64,000 nt of DNA, taken from Thalassia testudinum (taxonomy: Eukaryota; Streptophyta; Magnoliopsida; Alismatales; Hydrocharitaceae). The DNA lies in assembly GCA_037157565.1 (NCBI GenBank), contig JAZHRO010000019.1, forward strand, positions 24,140,001 to 24,204,000, given 5' to 3'. Shown here piece by piece: positions 1 to 10,644 of this stretch; within the stretch, counting starts at the first letter, position 1; every line of letters starts with the position of its first letter. The position numbers were made by a program, and so were the translations under genes. The notes beneath the pieces are model-generated. The model saw only the letters and a list, made by a program, of their open reading frames with translations, made no database searches and was not told the DNA's origin.

Positions 1-2
1 TT

Positions 3-1733
3 CAGGTTGATGTCCCAACAACCACAGCTTTCATCATAAATTGTGCCCAAATTCTATTGACAGAAGTTACAAAAGGATTAACCCGAGATATGCTCATGGC
101 AGGATACATTGAGATAGAAAAATTACACCAATCTGAATACCTTCAATGCTTGACAAATCCTGTACTGTGGGAACAACACCAAGATGCCCTTATAAAACGG
201 GTAGAAATGATGAGATCACTAGAACAAACTATCAACCAGAAATACCCGTATATATCAGAAACAGAGGATGAACCATCTTGGAACAATATTAAGGAACAAT
301 CCAGTTTCCCAGATCTCGGGACTGAGGCACAAAGTGGTTGCGGAATCCCAACCCAGATAGAAGACAATGTTGAATTAGGTTGGGATATTGCAGGAGAACA
401 CAATGATGAGCCAAACTTAGACCATGAATTGCCAAGCCTAGAATTCCAAAACTCCTGCAATAATGAGATCAGAACTGAACCTTCTGAGGGTATAAATTCT
501 GCCCCTTATTTTGATAAGGTGGCCCTCGAAGGTTATTTGGACTTAGGTTCTAATAATTCTACCCACATCCTAAGCCTAGAACCTAGATCTGAAACTTATT
601 GGGAAGATTATGAGGCCCCTTATGAGAAAGATCAAATTTTTACAGAATATGATTCCGGGCCTCTATTTGATGAATATCCCTCTCCAACATCCTCAGGAAA
701 TCTGATTGATTTTTCAGAAAACATGCCAATTTATGATACAGAAACTGAGGAGTTGGATGAGCAAGGTTTTAATGGGGTCTATCCTACCAGCTTCGAGCTT
801 GGACAAAACACCTTTTTGAGCCCAGAATTGACATATAGGCTAGAACCCAGTCAGGCTGCTGATTCCACATCTGATGATTTTTGCTGTGGTGGAATTCATG
901 ATCATGAATCTCATTTTCGCCAACTCTCCGACAATTTCAGATCTGACTATAATTGCGGAGAGACTTTCCTTCCTGAACACGCCAGGCCCATCTACGACCT
1001 CAGTTCACATGACTCCGACTCCGACTCTGAGGTCCTGATTCCCGAGATCACTGATAACACATAATCACTCCTTTTCGATCATCAGGAACCAAAAATAGAA
1101 AATGCCAAGAGTGATTGCAACCCAGAATTCAAATCTTTTCTTAATTCAGATTTCTTTCATCCTACAGACACTCTTCCGGCATTTGATAGTTACCCAGAGG
1201 ACTCTCTACAGGAAACCACCTATCATCCATTTCTAGAAGAGCCCTCGTACACAGGGGCCACCTCGTCCGCACACACAGAACGGATCAAAACCTCTTCCCA
1301 ACCCCGACCCGCAACCGGACTCAATTTCTATTCAGATTCACCTCTCACCGAGCCGATTGCATTTCCACATCGCGTTTGGAACACTGATCAGACTACATTT
1401 CATGCTCCATCATTCTCTGATCACCCCTGTAGGGTTTCCGTGTCATTCATTGATTATTCTACGGGTCCCTACTCTGACCAGGCTGATTCGACTCAGCCAA
1501 ACCCTACGTTTTCACTTCCACATCCATCTGAGCTTCATAGTATATGGTGGGTTCCACACCTTTTTATTCACATCTATCAACCCACCAGATTGATTGGGTT
1601 TGGGCTGCATCATCAGCCTGTTGATCTGAACAAGCACCTGGTTGGACCAACCAGGCTCTTAATCAAGGTGCTTGTATTACAAAACTCTACTGATTTCACC
1701 ATCCCCTCTCCATCGCATATCTCGCTTGGCTGA
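3..1733 (+). pseudogene. Acidic 3' ORF of element A, one in-frame stop
   Basis: One reading frame is open from the window edge to 1733 except for a single TAA at 1062-1064, giving about 353 plus 222 codons; the true start lies left of the window. The N-terminal visible part (to about codon 90) is mixed and possibly helical, with leucines, lysines and glutamates. The rest is strongly acidic and rich in Ser, Pro, Tyr and Phe, with a run of alternating Asp and Ser just before the stop. I see no reverse transcriptase, integrase, protease or zinc-finger motif, no signal peptide and no membrane segment. It occupies the position between coding region and 3' untranslated region where Athila elements may carry an env-like ORF, but nothing env-like is visible. 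Element D has an acidic ORF in the same place. Function unknown. Confidence 0.6.
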
Positions 1734-3270
1734 AGGCATCAAATTTAGCGCTCAACGGGAGGCAGCCCGTCATTCTCTTTAAAAACCTGAAACCTTTTCT
1801 AAAACCTTTGTGCACTTGAAATTCACACTTTAGGACAGCCGACTCCACCTTAGATGCTTGCATCTGAGATTAGAAATCATCCGCAGAATTCATCCCGACC
1901 CATTCACTCATTAAAACATCTGTCTTAATGTATCAACTAAGTTGAATAAAAACCCCCTAAGTTACAATGAGGACATTGCAAATCTTAGGCATGGGGGGGT
2001 ATGAAAGTGCAAAACGTGTAAGAAAAGGTTTTTAACAAAAAATTCACATATGCCAAAAACACCATAAAAATTAAAAATTTTTCGAAAAAGAATAAGAGAA
2101 TAAGAGGAGAAAGGAAATTTTGTGAAGGAGAAGGAGAAAAGAAACAAAAGGAAAAAATGAGCACAAAATATGAAAAACAAGTGATAGTCATTAGTAAGGA
2201 ACTAAGGAATCAACCTAAGTTCTAGACCTCATTCAAGAAAATAACTGAAAAAGTGCATAATGAGATTAGTAAGAACGCAAACCTTAGGCATTCTTGAATA
2301 GACTCTTAGTACCCATTAAGATCTGGACACTCCTCAAGAGGTGAGGAAAATGAAAAGCTGAAGTATTAGGTCTAAGGCTTAGGGAGTATTTGGCCTCATT
2401 AACTAATTTTTGGTTTACGGGACTCAGTAACCTAAGCACCCTACCTCACACACAGCCTGGTTCAGTAAGCGTAAAAATCAAAATCACACAGAAGCGTCGA
2501 AAAATTCTGAAAAGTACACCTAGAGTAGGAGCGGCCGATCAATACAAGTTGATTTGGACGAGTTCCCAGTGCGGAGAGGCGGGAAATCCCCTCGAAGATG
2601 CGTAACAAAATATCATCTCCTCGGTGCTTGCCTCTTAGGATATTCACATATCCTACTGGGGGCATGTAAGCACCCTGCTGGTTCAGATTCCATGGATGGC
2701 ATTATCACGAAGTGTCAACTGCCAGGGTCTGAATTCAGCCACGGAACACCATGGATGGGATTATCTCGAAATCTCAATAGCCAGGGTTCCGGGGGTTGCC
2801 ATGGGCGGTGCTATCTCGAAGCATCGATTGCCAGGAGCCCTTGAGGATTGATGATGGGAGCAATGAATCTGATACAGACCGTGTTGAAAAGCCAATCCTA
2901 GGCTAGAACTAAAAAGAAAAAAGAGAGAGAAAACTCTCCAAACAGAAAAACTTTCTATCTCTCTCTTATAAAACGCACTGCGAACTGAACCAAGGTTAAA
3001 ATCATTTCAAGCACGGGTGCTTTAACCACAAAGTCCAATAGACCTTAGGTTAGTTCTTGTGGGCTTTAAAAACCTTTGCTAAGGACTGAGGCTGAGGCTA
3101 GACAGATTTGGATCTTGATTGGTACTAGAGTACCTTTTAAGCCTATGGTCAGCATTCTAACCTAATCTAAGTTTAAATGAAAAAGCACTTATCTGAAGCT
3201 ATTAAGAACTTCATGGTCTAGAACAAGGGTTGAAACCTTAAGTTTTTGCTAAGGGACTAGCAAAAGCTAG
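1734..3270 (+). other. 3' noncoding region of element A
   Basis: There is no convincing coding potential here. It starts with a conserved GGGAGGCAGCCCG segment (about 1760), then an internal polypurine-like motif ending at 2001, a purine-rich stretch (2090-2160), and three imperfect copies of a 50-59 bp repeat beginning at 2690, 2749 and 2799 (each starts CCATGG and contains a TATCNCGAA-like core). The same order is found in reverse in element C between 14930 and 13430, so it is a family feature rather than random spacer. Confidence 0.7.
1966..2001 (+). other. Internal second polypurine-tract-like motif (A)
   Basis: A conserved block reading AATGAGGACATTG, a short spacer, then GGCATGGGGGGGTA lies 1.28 kb before the LTR. 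It matches the true tract at the LTR border (GCATGGGGGTA) and recurs in element C (14691-14727) and element D (50423-50455). Confidence 0.6.
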
Positions 3271-3281
3271 GCATGGGGGTA
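3271..3281 (+). other. Polypurine tract of element A
   Basis: GCATGGGGGTA lies immediately upstream of the LTR start TGATGAG. It is the expected plus-strand primer site and matches the C element tract at 13426-13436 in reverse complement. Confidence 0.8.
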
Positions 3282-4101
3282 TGATGAGAACCTCATCATG
3301 AGCCCTAAACTAGCACCATTTAACCCTGATTTGCAGGAAAAAGCTCCTACATAACCTTAGAAAGGCTTGGCTCAAAGAGATTCTGAGTTTCCAAAGAAAA
3401 TAGAAACTGAGGGGTAAAAATGTAATTTCCCAATCCAATCTGAAAACAGGGTACTCAGGGTCCAAACATAGGTCAAAACAACCTAATAAGAAGGAAAGTG
3501 GGATGATCTGATCCAATAAGGGCTACAGCAATTCCAAGGAACTAAATGATAATCTGTAACCCTAAAAACAAACCCACTTCAATTCACGTGGTTCGAGGTA
3601 AGGTAAAAATTAACTAAATCCTCTAAAATTCATAGAAAAATAATCTCTAGGGTTTAGGACTTTCAATTTGATCTTAGGAACCCATTTTGACCTACATTGA
3701 GAACCATACCCAATTAACAACTTAATTTGGGTTTTTACGTAAATTGACCGGTCAAACAAGGTTTAATCTAGAAATAAAATTCACCATCAGAATCCTTAGG
3801 TCCTAATTAGTCATGTATAAAAACTTGGGCCTAAGAAGAAACCTTCTTGACCAACTTTACACTTTGGTCCTCATATATTTACTTTTTGGCCCTCAACTTT
3901 TGAACCCTCACATTTTGGCCCCTAACTCTCCTTCGTTCTTTACGTTTAGGTCCCTCCTGCAAAACCTGCACAGTGCCATGCTCCGGCGACCTTGCGCGGA
4001 GCATGGCGCCGCGCAGGGTGAGGGAGGGGCCCTAGCAAGTCAATGGGGGGTACCCTACGTCGTTAGCCACCGCAGGGACACCCCCCTGAGTACTGCGACC
4101 G

Positions 4102-4137
4102 CCCATACCGACCGTGCGAACGCACGGACGGTATGGG
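4102..4137 (+). repeat. Near-perfect 36-nt palindrome in U3 of A
   Basis: Arm CCCATACCG-A-CCGTGCG pairs with CGCACGG-A-CGGTATGGG across a 2-nt AA loop, with only one A/A mismatch. It sits 72 bp upstream of the TATA box. Both LTRs of element C carry an equivalent palindrome at the same distance (12572-12605 and 23526-23559). Confidence 0.85.
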
Positions 4138-4209
4138 TCTCCTTCCTCCGGCGTCCTCCGGCGAGGGAGACACGTCGTCTCCCTCCGCCCTCCTCTCTGA
4201 TTCCGCCCC

Positions 4210-4217
4210 TATAAATA
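4210..4217 (+). promoter_or_regulatory. TATA box of element A LTR
   Basis: TATAAATA is followed by a pyrimidine-rich segment; the same box is found in reverse at 12492-12499 and 23446-23453 in element C. Retrotransposon transcription would start about 30 bp downstream. Confidence 0.7.
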
Positions 4218-5128
4218 CCCCCGTCGCTCCGCCGTTCTTCCCAGCTCGGATCTGACGGAGACACCCCCCTAAATTCCTCCCTTCCCACTCCGACAGATGC
4301 CCCCTTGCTCCTGCGGCCTCTCCTCCTCCTCCTCCTCGTCGCCCTGCCGCACTACCAGCAGTAGGGTTACCTTCCCTCGATCTTTCCGCGTCACGCCGCA
4401 CCCAGCTGACGCCTCTCCAGCCCTCACCTCGCCACCGCCCCTTCCTCTGGGCAATTTCTTCCTCCTTGTCCAGCTTAGCAGGTAGAACTTCTCCTCTTCC
4501 TCCCCTCTTTCTTTTCTATACTGAAAACCCTTACTGTCGCCACCTATTTCCCACCGATCACTCAACACTTGGTCCTGAAAAGGTGACACGTCAGCGAAAC
4601 GCTGAGTAGAGTGGAAACTAGTTAGCTAAGAAAAAAATCGTAAAGGTGGACAATTATCTATTGTTTTTAGTTTCTTTCTTTATTTCTCTATTTACTGGTT
4701 CTCGAATTATTTCTCAGATCTTTCTCTTGATCTCTAATGTTCCTCGTGGGAACGATCTTGATTGCAGTCTTTTCCGAAAAGTAGAAGTAGCACGTGGTGC
4801 TCTCCTGGCCGGGAGAGTCCCTCGTGGTGGTCCTACCTTCATTCAACCACCCCAAGGTTGTTGACAGGCGTAACGGTGACTACAGCATGCGCGATAAACG
4901 TACAGGTAGCTACCCCGCATTGGCACGCGGTCAGTCGTTTCTGTTAATGGGTGTGCCCCAAAGCACAGCACAGAACCAGTATAGGGTAGAGCCCTCTCAG
5001 TAACAGGGGTCTAGCCCCTCCACAGTAACCAAACAGGTGTCTTGCCCCTCCACAGTCTGCGCACCCTCGCCTGACTACCTTGGTTTGCCCAGTGGGCCTA
5101 ACAAGTCGGTGTAAGACAGCTAACAAAA

Positions 5129-5310
5129 CCCCGGGGCCCGTGGGGTGGCTAGCACTCTCTCTACACTAGTAGCTCTCCCTGGTACTGTGTACGCGAGGGC
5201 CAAAAGTCGGTACAAAGTGGCCAGACCTAACCCCGGGTCCTTGGGGCGGCTAGCTCCGCTCTGCACTAAATAGGGGGACAGCCGCTCTCCTTGGTACTCC
5301 GTACTCAAGG
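5129..5310. repeat. Tandem duplication of about 100 bp in family B
   Basis: Two copies of a block beginning ACCCCGGG(G/T)CC and ending in a GTACT...AGGGCC/AAGGCC segment follow each other (starts about 5129 and 5230). They are imperfect and have no coding sense. Confidence 0.5.
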
Positions 5311-5575
5311 CCAGCTCACTTCCCCAATTCCATTCCATTTACCTTTCAGGAGCTCTACTCCTAATTCCCCGTAAGGTTCATGCTCATATTTTTCTAGCCA
5401 AGCCATTTTATGTTTCATCATTTCAGTTTTATTCCCATATAGCCCGTGTTTCCAATAATTAATATACATTCATATACAAACAGCTGTTATCCAATTACAG
5501 GCAATTATCATTTTTCTTTCTACTTTTCCAAGACTGCAATTCATGTATTCACGACATTCGTTTTAATGTTTCTGT

Positions 5576-5720
5576 TCCTAGGATTCGTGTCACATCCTAG
5601 GATCTATCATTCAATCTAGTTTTCCACTCCTAGGATTCATGCCATACCCTAGGATCTATCATCCAATCTAGCTTTGCAGTCCTAGGGTTCATGCCATACC
5701 TTAAAATCTATTATTTATCT
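5576..5720. repeat. 52-bp tandem repeat, about 2.8 copies
   Basis: Copies start at 5576, 5628 and 5680, each with TCCTAGGRTTC at the start and ATCTAT(C/T)ATY in the middle. The third copy is degenerate. It lies within the family-B LTR-like sequence. Confidence 0.75.
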
Positions 5721-6960
5721 CACAAGTGCATAATGTTGATAAATAATTAAGCGGAGCCACTCTACCCGCAAAATCGGGAGTACTGGGGGCGTGATCGGCA
5801 GGTCCACGTGGCTCCGCAACCCCCAGAGCCGCAACGGGACGAGGTCCTAACACAAGGATCAAACACAAGGAACCACTCAGAATAGGATACAAGTATTTTA
5901 AACAAGTAGAGGAATAATTTCTGAGAAGAACGAAATTTCAAACGTGGGAATCGGATTTCGAACGGACCCTAAACGAGTCAAAAATGACAATACTACCCCA
6001 AATCAAACCTCTGGAACACCTTCCAGACGTCTTAAACGATGGTTCAGATCATACCTTACTTCTGCGTTGCTATTCAGACGTCCAGGATCCCGCTGAACTA
6101 TCTGGACCTAGTTCCAAACGTCCGCCTATTACTCCAGACATCTAGAGACACTCTCCGCCGTCTAGTGACTTGCCCAGACGTCCGATCTGTGTGGGAGGGC
6201 GTGCCCTTGCGCCTTCCCGAACGAAACCTGCACGCGTACGCAATCGTCCTTAACACGGCAATGAGGCAAAACCCTCGACGGAACGGCCTGCATGGCTGTA
6301 CCCGCGAAAGGAAGAAGAAAAGAAATATTGTACCTTTCAGACGTTTGGATCTTCCTCCAGACGTCTCCCGCGTAGTCTAGACGTAGGTCCAGACGTCTGA
6401 TTCTGGGAAAAATTCCCAGAATCAGGACCTCCCCGCCCTCCGCCTGCTGCGCACGGCCGTGCCGCGCCGCGCTCGCCTGCTGCCTGAGTGGCAGCAGCAC
6501 TGGGGTAACCTCCCCAGCACCACACTTCCACTGCGCGCCCTCCAGCCGACCCTGGCTGCTCCGGCGAACTCACTCTCTCTTCCTTACGCGCTCTACCTCT
6601 TCTCCCTCTCGCTGCACCTCCTCCTCCCCGCGCGTACCCGGCAGCAGCTACTGCCCTCTCTCTCTCAGACTCACGCTCAAGCTGGAAGAAGGAAGGGACG
6701 GTGGGGGGGAATGGGTGAGGGAGAGGGAAGGGTATTTGAAGGCGTGGCAGGGTGGGGAAAGGGGTCGGCAGGACGGTGAGGGAAGTGAGAGAAGAAAAGA
6801 GGGCGGCGGGTTCAGTTTGCACGCGCATGCGCGTAGACTCACAATCGTATGCCGCAAAAATTAAATTCCAAACGTCTGGGAAGTCGTCCAGACGTCTTAC
6901 CAGACGTCTGGACCTACTCCTAGACGTCTTAAAAGACGTTTGATGTTGTGAGTCTTAACA

Positions 6961-7960
6961 CTGTGCGAGAGCCTATATGGGCCCAACATTGAGCATAAAC
7001 TGCGATTAAGAGGTTAATTAGCGAATCAGGGTGGCCTTAGTAGAGGCATGGTCCCACCCATTAAGGGTGTTGTATATCCCTTGAAAAGGCTGCCCACTAA
7101 CCAAAAACCAATTTTTGGTTAAATGAACAGTAACCTGGTCTTAATTACTAAGAAGGGGTGAAGAGGTTATGTGTTAGCCGTAGAAGAGAGAGTGAATCTG
7201 AGAACGGCTAAGAAGAGGAACAAAAGAAGAGAAACTGCCTGTATATGTGTATATAGTGTGTATATATATATTTATACTGTAAATAATAAGGATATATATA
7301 TATTAAGTATATGTAGTATAAATATTGTTTGAGCTATATATGTATATAAATAACTTTATAGCTTTACCGATAGAATTATTCATCACTGTAGATAGAATAA
7401 GTGTCACTATAAACCCTAGTTTTTATCTTAGGTTATGTACATACTTTTTCCTAAGGTTTAGCGATGTTTTTATCTGTCGCTGTACATAATATATATGTTA
7501 TTGTATATGTTAGTATATTAAGTTAAGTTAGTATAGTATATATTATTACTTATTATCGCATATATATGTAAGTATTAGTATTATAAGTTAAAAATAGATA
7601 GTGTATAATACTTAATCATAGTGTTTGATGCTTGTTTGTATATACCTATTTGTAAGCATTTTAGTTCATTTTATCGTACATAATTTAGTTATTATGTCAT
7701 TCATTGATCATTCATTTATTCAAAATTGTACATAAATTGATCTTTTTGGGATTAATGAATAATGTTGGATTTAGAGAGTGATGTATATCAATAACTGTCT
7801 CCTAGTGAACGACCTAGAATAAACTAGTAAAAATTATGTAAATAAATAAAATTGACGCGATAACGATTTGTATTTGTGACATATACTACAACAATGATAG
7901 TTTTTTATACAAACCGTGGTCGATCGTCCCATGGTGCCAGCAGCACCTATTTGTTGAAAT
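6961..7960 (+). repeat. LTR-like repeat, family E, plus copy
   Basis: This matches, in reverse, the region 45632-44415: a TGGGCC block near 6980, a GGCATGGTCCCACCC block near 7045, an AT-rich middle with (TA)n (7240-7300), and an end block near 7780-7950. The E copy at 44 kb has a tRNA-Asp-like primer site after this end block, so E is probably an LTR of another Gypsy element. Here the corresponding site (about 7931) is degraded. No coding sequence is present and the ends are not defined to the base. Confidence 0.5.
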
Positions 7961-8200
7961 CCCTTCTGTTATCTTTCTCATGATAATAAGGACAATATGA
8001 CCACGTACATCATTATGAGTTTCGTGCATACATGGAAGGCTTGGCATTGATTATTGATCATTAGCCCTCTACACTCCAAATACCCTCCCTCACCAGAAAA
8101 CCTCCATTAATTGTTGATCATTAGCCCTTTGCACTCCAAACATGCTCCCCCACAAGAAAATCCCCATCCCTATGAAAAGCATCAGGACATAACAAAGTGA
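7961..8200. repeat. Noncoding DNA with a 60-bp direct duplication
   Basis: Two copies of a segment containing TTGATCATTAGCCCT and CACTCCAAA follow each other at about 8048-8105 and 8108-8167, with about 10 differences. I see nothing else in this stretch. Confidence 0.6.
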
Positions 8201-8204
8201 TGTT

Positions 8205-9640
8205 GGCATCATCGTATATGACTACTAACACCACTTCCAACGAGTTTGGTGTTGTTGGCAGGATTGTTGGTGCTATTGGAATAGTATATTGGTGTTATAT
8301 GCTCGAAATATTGAAGTGGAATATAGTTGAAGCATATAATAAGATGCCAATATAGATGCTTACAACACCACTATAGGTTGCTAGTGTTTATACTATTGAA
8401 CAATTGTTAGTGCTATTGGAACTATGCTATTGCCACCAATATTAGTGTTCTATGTTAAAATATTGAAGTGTAATATATTTCAAGCATATAATAACATGCT
8501 AATATAGGAGCTTGTGACACCATCATAGATGCTAACGACACCACCTTTGGTTTCTACTGTTCGTCATATTAGCATGTTACTCTTATCAGAATCTTACTTG
8601 ACACCAAATGCCCCATTATAGGTGTTATTGCCACCATCGAATGCGACTGCTAACACCACTTCCAACAAGGGTTTAGGGTATTGGTGTTGTTGACACCGTT
8701 ATTTGAAATATAAAAAGATTGTTGGTGCTTTCGACACTATTGTTAGTATTGTAAGCTCAAAATATTGAAGTATAATAGATTTCAAGCATATATTAAGCTG
8801 CCAATATAGGTGCTTACACCACCACCATAGATGCTAGCGGCACTTCTGTAAGTTGGTATTGTTCGTCATACCAATATTACGTGTTGTTGGCAGGATGTAT
8901 TGGTGTTATTGGCATTATTATTAATGTTGTATGCTTAAAATATTGAAGTGCAATATATTTGAAGCATATAATAAAGTGTCAATATAGGTGCTAATGTCAT
9001 CACCATTGGTGCTAACGGCACCACCATAGGTTGTTATTATTCATCTGGTTAACACATTACTTTTATCAGAGTCTTGCATGACACCCTACGTCTCATTATT
9101 AGTGTTATTGTCACCATCGTATAAGACTACGAACACTACTTCAACAAGGGTTTAAGGTGTTGGTGCTGTTAGCACCATTGTTCGAAATAATAAAGGATTG
9201 TTTGTGTTGTTGGCATGATTGATGGCATTGTATACTTAAAATAATAAAGTGCAATATATTTCAAGCATATAATATGGTTCCAATATAAGTGTTTATAGCA
9301 CCATCATAGGTGCTAACGACACCACTGTAAGTTGGTACTATTCGTCCTACCAATATTAGGTGTTGTTGGCAGGATGTGTTGGTGCTTTTGGCACTATTAT
9401 TGGTGTTAAATGTTCAGAATATTGAAGTGTAATATATTTGAAGCATACAATAAGATGCCAATATAGGTGTTTATGGCACCACCATAAGTGCTAATGGCAC
9501 CAGCATAAGTTGCTAGTATTCGTCTTATTAAAGAATCATTGGTGTTGTTGGTAAGGATTGTTTATGTTGTTGACACCGATATTAGTGTTGTATGCTTGAC
9601 GATGTAGGCAATGTTGGCTTCACCACTACTATAAGCAATT
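8205..9640. repeat. Two-monomer tandem array, about 479-bp unit
   Basis: The landmark AATATTGAAGTG (or close variants) recurs at about 8308, 8460, 8760, 8939, 9239 and 9417. After the first, the intervals alternate about 300, 179, 300 and 178 bp, so the higher-order unit is about 479 bp made of a long and a short monomer. Both monomers contain GCATATAATA and GGTGCT..GGCACC words; the long one adds a TTATCAGA-TCTT block. Frames are closed and the array is degenerate. I do not recognise the family. Confidence 0.75.
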
Positions 9641-9768
9641 GCATGTTTACGAAAATGGATGTCACATTTTTCACTCATGACGTATAATGTGTCTTATTAA
9701 CAAGTTGCACAGTAATGTTTAAACACTAAACATGTAATAAAATGATACAAAAGATATCTAATTAATTA
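9641..9768. other. Short unassigned spacer
   Basis: AT-rich sequence between the tandem array and LTR F. No ORF, repeat or signal is visible. Confidence 0.5.
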
Positions 9769-10644
9769 TGCTAACACCATCATGGGCCCTAACTAGAGAC
9801 ATTTAGTCAGGTTTGAATGATAAAAGCTCCTACCTAAACATCTGAGGGTCACAACTTCGCATCATTATGATTTAAGAAGAAAACAGGGAATTGGGGTTAA
9901 TTATGTAATTTTAACGGCACATCATGAATATAGATTAACCACGGGGTCACTCGGGGGTTAATTGAAGGTCAAATAAGCACAAAGTTCTTCTAAAAAGTGG
10001 GTCAACACAGACTGAAACAGGGTTTCATGTATTTCGAGGGTGAAAACAGTACACAAAATCCTAATTATCAACCTACTTAAATTGAAGTTATGGTTAGGAT
10101 AAAATGAATTTAAACCTCCTAAAATTCATAGAAAAATATTCTATGAGGTTTGGTACCCTTAGTTTGATCATTTCAACCCATTTTGACTTAGAATAGAGTT
10201 TTAAATAGAAATTTGCCCTAATTTGAGCTTTTGTACAAATTTTCTAGTCAAACGTGGTAAAAACTCAAATCCAAGTTCACCATTAGATTTCTTGGGTCCA
10301 AATTAGGTTATCTTTCAATATTTTTGCAATTTGGTCCTTAACTTTGTCACGTTCTTAAAAAAAGACCCCTGCTACCATGAATGTGAACACGAACTCCACA
10401 ACCAACTTTGAGTGAAGATTTCTCTCTCAAATCTCTCCAAATTTGGAGAGATTGTTCCTAAATTTATGATCCCTTATAGGTTGGACCATGTCTTAAGATC
10501 GGCCAACGTCAAAAATCACATCGCCGAAGCTTGGAAATTCCAAGTTCGCAGACCAACCTTGAAATAAGAACTTAGTCGAATTGACTCCTTAAGGACCTAA
10601 AGAGGTCCTATTTAAACTCCTCGAGTCTAGGTCGTCCTGCTCAG
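9769..10644 (+). repeat. LTR F, left part (U3), split by element C
   Basis: It starts TGCTAACACCATCATGGGCCC, resembling the LTR start of the A/C family, and follows the same order of blocks at much lower identity (AAAAGCTCCTAC, a TCATAGAAAAAT block, a GGTCCTTAACTTT-like block). It includes a perfect 24-bp palindrome (10430-10453) and a TATA-like TATTTAAA near 10611. It breaks at 10644, the left target duplication of C, and continues at 24380. Confidence 0.7.
10430..10453. repeat. Perfect 24-bp palindrome in U3 of LTR F
   Basis: The half-site AATCTCTCCAAA is followed directly by its exact reverse complement. It lies about 160 bp upstream of the TATA-like box, in the same part of the LTR where A, C and the 58-kb solo LTR have hairpins of different sequence. 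Confidence 0.9.

Larger units (their letters stand above)
1..4566 (+). mobile_element. Element A: 3' part of Athila-like LTR retrotransposon
   Basis: The left end of the window lies inside a plus-strand element: an acidic ORF (to 1733), about 1.5 kb of 3' noncoding DNA, a polypurine tract ending at 3281 and a 3' LTR beginning TGATGAGAACC at 3282. The 3' noncoding region and the LTR align, in reverse orientation, with 14968-13426 and the LTRs of element C at what looks like roughly 90 % identity, so A and C belong to one family. C has pol and no ORF of this type; A has an acidic ORF at the corresponding end. The 3' LTR stops matching near 4566, where family-B sequence begins, so only about 1.28 of 2.78 kb remains. 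Whether A had pol further upstream cannot be seen here. Lineage is inferred through C. Confidence 0.85.
3282..4566 (+). repeat. 3' LTR of element A, truncated
   Basis: This matches the LTRs of element C in reverse orientation from its TGATGAG start. It includes two U3 hairpins (3976-4006 and 4102-4137), a TATA box at 4210-4217 and the GC-rich transcribed part. Homology ends near 4566 with no LTR end; the remaining about 1.5 kb is absent, apparently replaced by family-B sequence in inverted orientation. Confidence 0.85.
4567..6960 (-). repeat. LTR-like repeat, family B, inverted copy
   Basis: Between about 4570 and 6960 the sequence matches, in reverse complement, the copy at about 35907-38336 in several blocks: a GTCAGC...CTGAGTAGAGTGG block, a CTCTCCTGGCCGGGAGAG-like block and a CGCA...GTAAGGTAT block. 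A terminus TGTTAAGACTC (minus strand) at 6960 and a TATA-like CAAATAC near 6735 suggest an LTR of a Gypsy element, possibly a chromovirus, but no internal coding region or primer site supports this. It contains many variants of the palindrome AGACGTCT (6060-6400 and 6870-6950) and a 52-bp tandem repeat. The 4567 end is a truncation against element A. Confidence 0.5.

Noticed and set aside
8205..9640. CRISPR-like array
   Set aside because: Repeat units are 179 and 300 bp, degenerate and without constant short repeats or spacers; this is a eukaryotic tandem repeat.
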